64,000 bases of DNA from Gammaproteobacteria bacterium (lineage in GTDB: Bacteria; Pseudomonadota; Gammaproteobacteria; Steroidobacterales; Foliamicaceae): the NCBI GenBank assembly GCA_009844425.1, contig VYBN01000015.1, positions 20,132 to 84,131 on the forward strand, read 5' to 3'. Positions 61,658 to 64,000 of this stretch are shown here, one piece after another (positions within the stretch are counted from its first letter, which is position 1; each line of letters opens with the position of its first letter). Position numbers and translations under genes: made by a program. The notes below the pieces were generated by a model. That model saw nothing but the letters and a program-made list of their open reading frames with translations. It was not told where the DNA came from and made no database searches.

Positions 61658-63862
61658 GTGAAGGCGAAGGAACGAACCTGGTTGGAGCGCGCGTTGCGCG
61701 AAGGCGGATTGTGGCTCTGCCTGGGTTTGGGCCTGCTGATGTTCGCGGCCCTGATCAGCCACGTTCCGGACGCCGCGGAAGCCGGTCTTGCAGGCACCAA
61801 CCTGGTCGGCATCGCCGGAGCGGCCTTCGCGGGCCTGGCCTTCGCGCTGGCCGGCAGCGCCTCCTACCTGTTTCCCGCCGCCGTGATCGGCTTCAGCGCC
61901 TGGTACCTCGCGCCTTCGAGGGCCCGCGACGACTGGTCCTGGCCGGACGCCGGCGTTCGCGCCGCCGGCCTGGTGCTGGTGGTGGTCTGCGGATGCGGCT
62001 TGCTGGAGATTTCCGCGCGCGGAGGACTCGGTGGGGGCGACATCGGCATCTGGCTCGACGACATCCTGGCGCCGGTGCTCGGCGACATGGGCGCCTGGGT
62101 GGTGCTGCTGGCGCTGTGGATGACCGGCATCACGCTGGTGACCGGCCTTTCCTGGGTGGGCTTGACGCAGGCCACCGGACACCTGACGCTGCGCGGCCTC
62201 GTTTGGCTGTGGGACGGCGTGTATGCGGGCCTCGCCTGGCTGTTTTCGCTGGTCGGCCGCCGCGAGCCGTCGAAGGTCCGCAAACCGCGCAGGACGAAGA
62301 TCGCCGGCCCGGCGCGCAGACGGCGCGCGGCTGCCGCCCCCAAGCGACCCAGAAAGATCGAGCCGGACATGCCTGTCAAGCCTGCAACCGGCGGGGACCT
62401 GCCGTCGCTCAGCCTGCTGTCCGATCCGCCGCCGGAAACTTCGTTGCAGTCCGAAAGCGTGTTGCGCGACCAGGCCCGGCGCCTGGAGGAGAAGCTGCAG
62501 GAGTTCGGCGTGGGCGCCACGGTGGTCGCCGTTTCTCCCGGCCCTGTCGTGACGCTGTTCGAGGTGCAGCCGGCCGCGGGCATCCGCGCCAGCCGCATCA
62601 CCAGCCTCGCCAGCGACCTGGCGCGCTCGCTGATGGCGCACAGCGTGCGCGTGGTCGAGTCCATGCCGGGCAAGTCCACCGTGGGCCTGGAGATCGCCAA
62701 CAACGAACGGATGCTGGTCACGCTGGGCGAAATCCTTCGCTCCGGCACTTACGCCAGGGCGAATTCGAAGCTCACGCTGGGGCTGGGCAAGGACATCGCA
62801 GGCAACCCGGTCGTGGACGACCTGCAGAAGATGCCGCACCTGCTGGTGGCCGGCGCCACCGGCTCGGGCAAGTCGGTGGCGATCAACGCCATGGTCCTGA
62901 GCCTGCTCTACAAGTCCTCGCCCGAAGAGGTGCGGATGATCATGATCGACCCCAAGATGCTGGAGTTGTCGGTTTACGAGGGCATTCCGCACCTGCTGTG
63001 CCCGGTGGTCACCGACGTGAGCGAGGCCGCCAACGCGCTTCGCTGGTGCGTGGCCGAGATGGACCGCCGCTACCGGCTGATGTCCTGGGTGAAGACACGC
63101 AGCGTGGAGGGCTTCAACGCGCGGCTCCAGACCGCGCGCGAGGCCGGCGAGCCGTTGCGCGGGCCGCCGGAGGGAGACGAGGAAGAGCCCGGGCCCGGCC
63201 CCGAACTGGAGCCGCTGCCGCGCATCGTGGTCGTGATTGACGAGCTGGCCGACCTGATGATGGTGGTCGGCAAGAAACTCGAGACGCTGATCGCGCGCCT
63301 CACGCAGAAGGCCCGGGCGGCGGGATTGCACCTGATCGTGGCCACGCAGCGCCCGTCGGTGGACGTCATTACCGGGCTGATCAAGGCCAACATCCCGGCG
63401 CGCATCGGGTTCCGCGTGGCGTCCCAGGTCGATTCGCGCACCATCCTCGACCAGGTCGGCGCCGAGACGCTGCTGGGCAAGGGCGACATGCTCTACCTCC
63501 CGCCCGGCTCCGGCGACCTGCTGCGCGTGCACGGCGCGTTCGTGGAAGACGGCGAAGTGCTGAAAGTGGTCGCGGAACTGAAACGCACCGGCGGCCCCAG
63601 CTATGACGACCAGGTCACGCAGGGCCCGGTGGAGGCGGAAGAGGCTGAGCCCGGCGCCGACGGCGGCGAAGTCGACGAACTCTATCCGCAGGCAAAGGAA
63701 ATCGTCACCGAAACCGGCCGCGCCTCGATCTCCTACGTCCAGCGCCGCCTCCGCGTAGGCTACAACCGCGCCGCCCGCCTGATCGAGGAGTTGGAGCGCG
63801 CCGGCGTAGTCTCCGCCCCCGACGGCCGCGGCGAACGCCGCGTAGTAGGAGGCCCCGAATGA
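61658..63862 (+). CDS. ftsK: DNA translocase FtsK
   Basis: A 734-residue septal DNA pump. Four N-terminal membrane helices (about 18-170) anchor it; a short basic linker follows; the motor has Walker A AGATGSGKSV and Walker B IVVVIDELADLMMV; the C-terminal gamma winged helix (SYVQRRLRVGYNRAARLIEE) reads KOPS sites. The linker is much shorter than in E. coli. GTG at 61658 is chosen because the ATG at 61571 would overlap the divergent trxB start. Its stop overlaps the next ATG. Confidence 0.9.
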   Translation: MKAKERTWLERALREGGLWLCLGLGLLMFAALISHVPDAAEAGLAGTNLVGIAGAAFAGLAFALAGSASYLFPAAVIGFSAWYLAPSRARDDWSWPDAGVRAAGLVLVVVCGCGLLEISARGGLGGGDIGIWLDDILAPVLGDMGAWVVLLALWMTGITLVTGLSWVGLTQATGHLTLRGLVWLWDGVYAGLAWLFSLVGRREPSKVRKPRRTKIAGPARRRRAAAAPKRPRKIEPDMPVKPATGGDLPSLSLLSDPPPETSLQSESVLRDQARRLEEKLQEFGVGATVVAVSPGPVVTLFEVQPAAGIRASRITSLASDLARSLMAHSVRVVESMPGKSTVGLEIANNERMLVTLGEILRSGTYARANSKLTLGLGKDIAGNPVVDDLQKMPHLLVAGATGSGKSVAINAMVLSLLYKSSPEEVRMIMIDPKMLELSVYEGIPHLLCPVVTDVSEAANALRWCVAEMDRRYRLMSWVKTRSVEGFNARLQTAREAGEPLRGPPEGDEEEPGPGPELEPLPRIVVVIDELADLMMVVGKKLETLIARLTQKARAAGLHLIVATQRPSVDVITGLIKANIPARIGFRVASQVDSRTILDQVGAETLLGKGDMLYLPPGSGDLLRVHGAFVEDGEVLKVVAELKRTGGPSYDDQVTQGPVEAEEAEPGADGGEVDELYPQAKEIVTETGRASISYVQRRLRVGYNRAARLIEELERAGVVSAPDGRGERRVVGGPE

Positions 63863-64000
63863 CCCCAGGGAGATCCCGTGGGAGCGAGGGCGCCCCCGGG
63901 GGGGAGGGCGTCCCGCCCTCCCAGAAGGCGAGGACGCCTTCTCTCCCAGGTGCACGCACCACGCTGATCGCCCTGGCGATCTTCCTCCAAGCACCCATCG
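63859..64000 (+). CDS. lolA: Start of a lolA-like gene, cut by the window edge
   Basis: An open frame begins at the ATGA overlap with ftsK and runs to the window end (47 codons). The first 34 residues (MTPGRSRGSEGAPGGEG ...) come from repeat copy N; then TTLIALAIFLQAPI looks like a signal-peptide core. After ftsK the usual gene is lolA, the periplasmic lipoprotein carrier. The identity rests on gene order and the hydrophobic segment only. No better start codon is visible closer to the hydrophobic segment. Confidence 0.5.
   Translation, partial: MTPGRSRGSEGAPGGEGVPPSQKARTPSLPGARTTLIALAIFLQAPI
63879..63950. repeat. Palindromic repeat copy N
   Basis: TGGGAGCGAGGGCG, then GAGGGCG-TCC-CGCCCTC and GAAGGCG-AGGA-CGCCTTC, closing with CTCCCAGG. 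The copy is in frame within the presumed lolA N-terminus. Confidence 0.85.

Noticed and set aside
61622..63994. A 790-codon minus-strand frame
   Set aside because: Antisense to ftsK, which has the full set of motor motifs.

Overview
The window looks like a piece of a GC-rich gammaproteobacterial chromosome. Four gene orders point that way: murJ-ribF-ileS-lspA, trxB next to ftsK and then a lolA-like start, rnt beside grxD, and a fimT-pilV-pilW-pilX-pilE minor pilin operon near lspA. The species cannot be named from the sequence. Aerobic respiration is clear: an aa3-type cytochrome oxidase operon, three di-haem c4-like cytochromes and a full pyruvate dehydrogenase complex.

Region 1-13286 is an accessory, defence-type island. 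It holds an Eco57I-like adenine methylase coupled to a PD-(D/E)XK nuclease, a two-helix membrane protein, a DNase I-fold phosphohydrolase, a broken S24 repressor, an SNF2/HepA helicase followed directly by a sacsin-like GHKL ATPase with a zinc finger, and a ribbon-helix-helix antitoxin whose PIN toxin has decayed. This combination matches no complete defence system that I can name. It shares a methylase and an SNF2 helicase with class 1 DISARM, but drmA, drmB and drmC are not in the window.

Region 13373-22399 is core: lipid II flippase, FAD synthesis, IleRS, signal peptidase II, the minor pilins and tRNA-Thr(CGU). Region 22412-31932 is metabolic: flavin prenyltransferase UbiX and a UbiD-family decarboxylase, with an acyl-CoA synthetase, SDR, nitronate monooxygenase-like protein, hotdog thioesterase, His-tailed MFS exporter and nadC. 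Region 32035-40532 has a zinc-ribbon DEAD-box helicase, GrxD, RNase T and aceE-aceF-lpdA. Region 40556-47302 has a large inverted repeat, an ECF sigma/anti-sigma/DUF6249 operon, DoxX, an intact VapBC pair, a flavoprotein with a membrane partner, and hvfC-hvfB without a visible precursor peptide. Region 47319-53121 is nth and the cytochrome oxidase operon. The rest holds an S9 peptidase, amino-acid enzymes, two related cytochromes, a FemAB-like acyltransferase, trxB, ftsK and the start of lolA.

The most striking non-genic structure is a family of palindromic repeats, at least 14 sites, all between 19184 and 63950. The hairpin stems differ between copies by paired, compensating changes. Copies fill gene-to-gene gaps and in several places run into coding sequence: the acyl-CoA synthetase and hvfB tails, the middle of lpdA, the start of nadC and the N-terminus of lolA. 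No copy was seen in the first 19 kb. No CRISPR array, rRNA, transposase or integrase was recognised, and no stretch over 300 bases lacks a gene or gene remnant.
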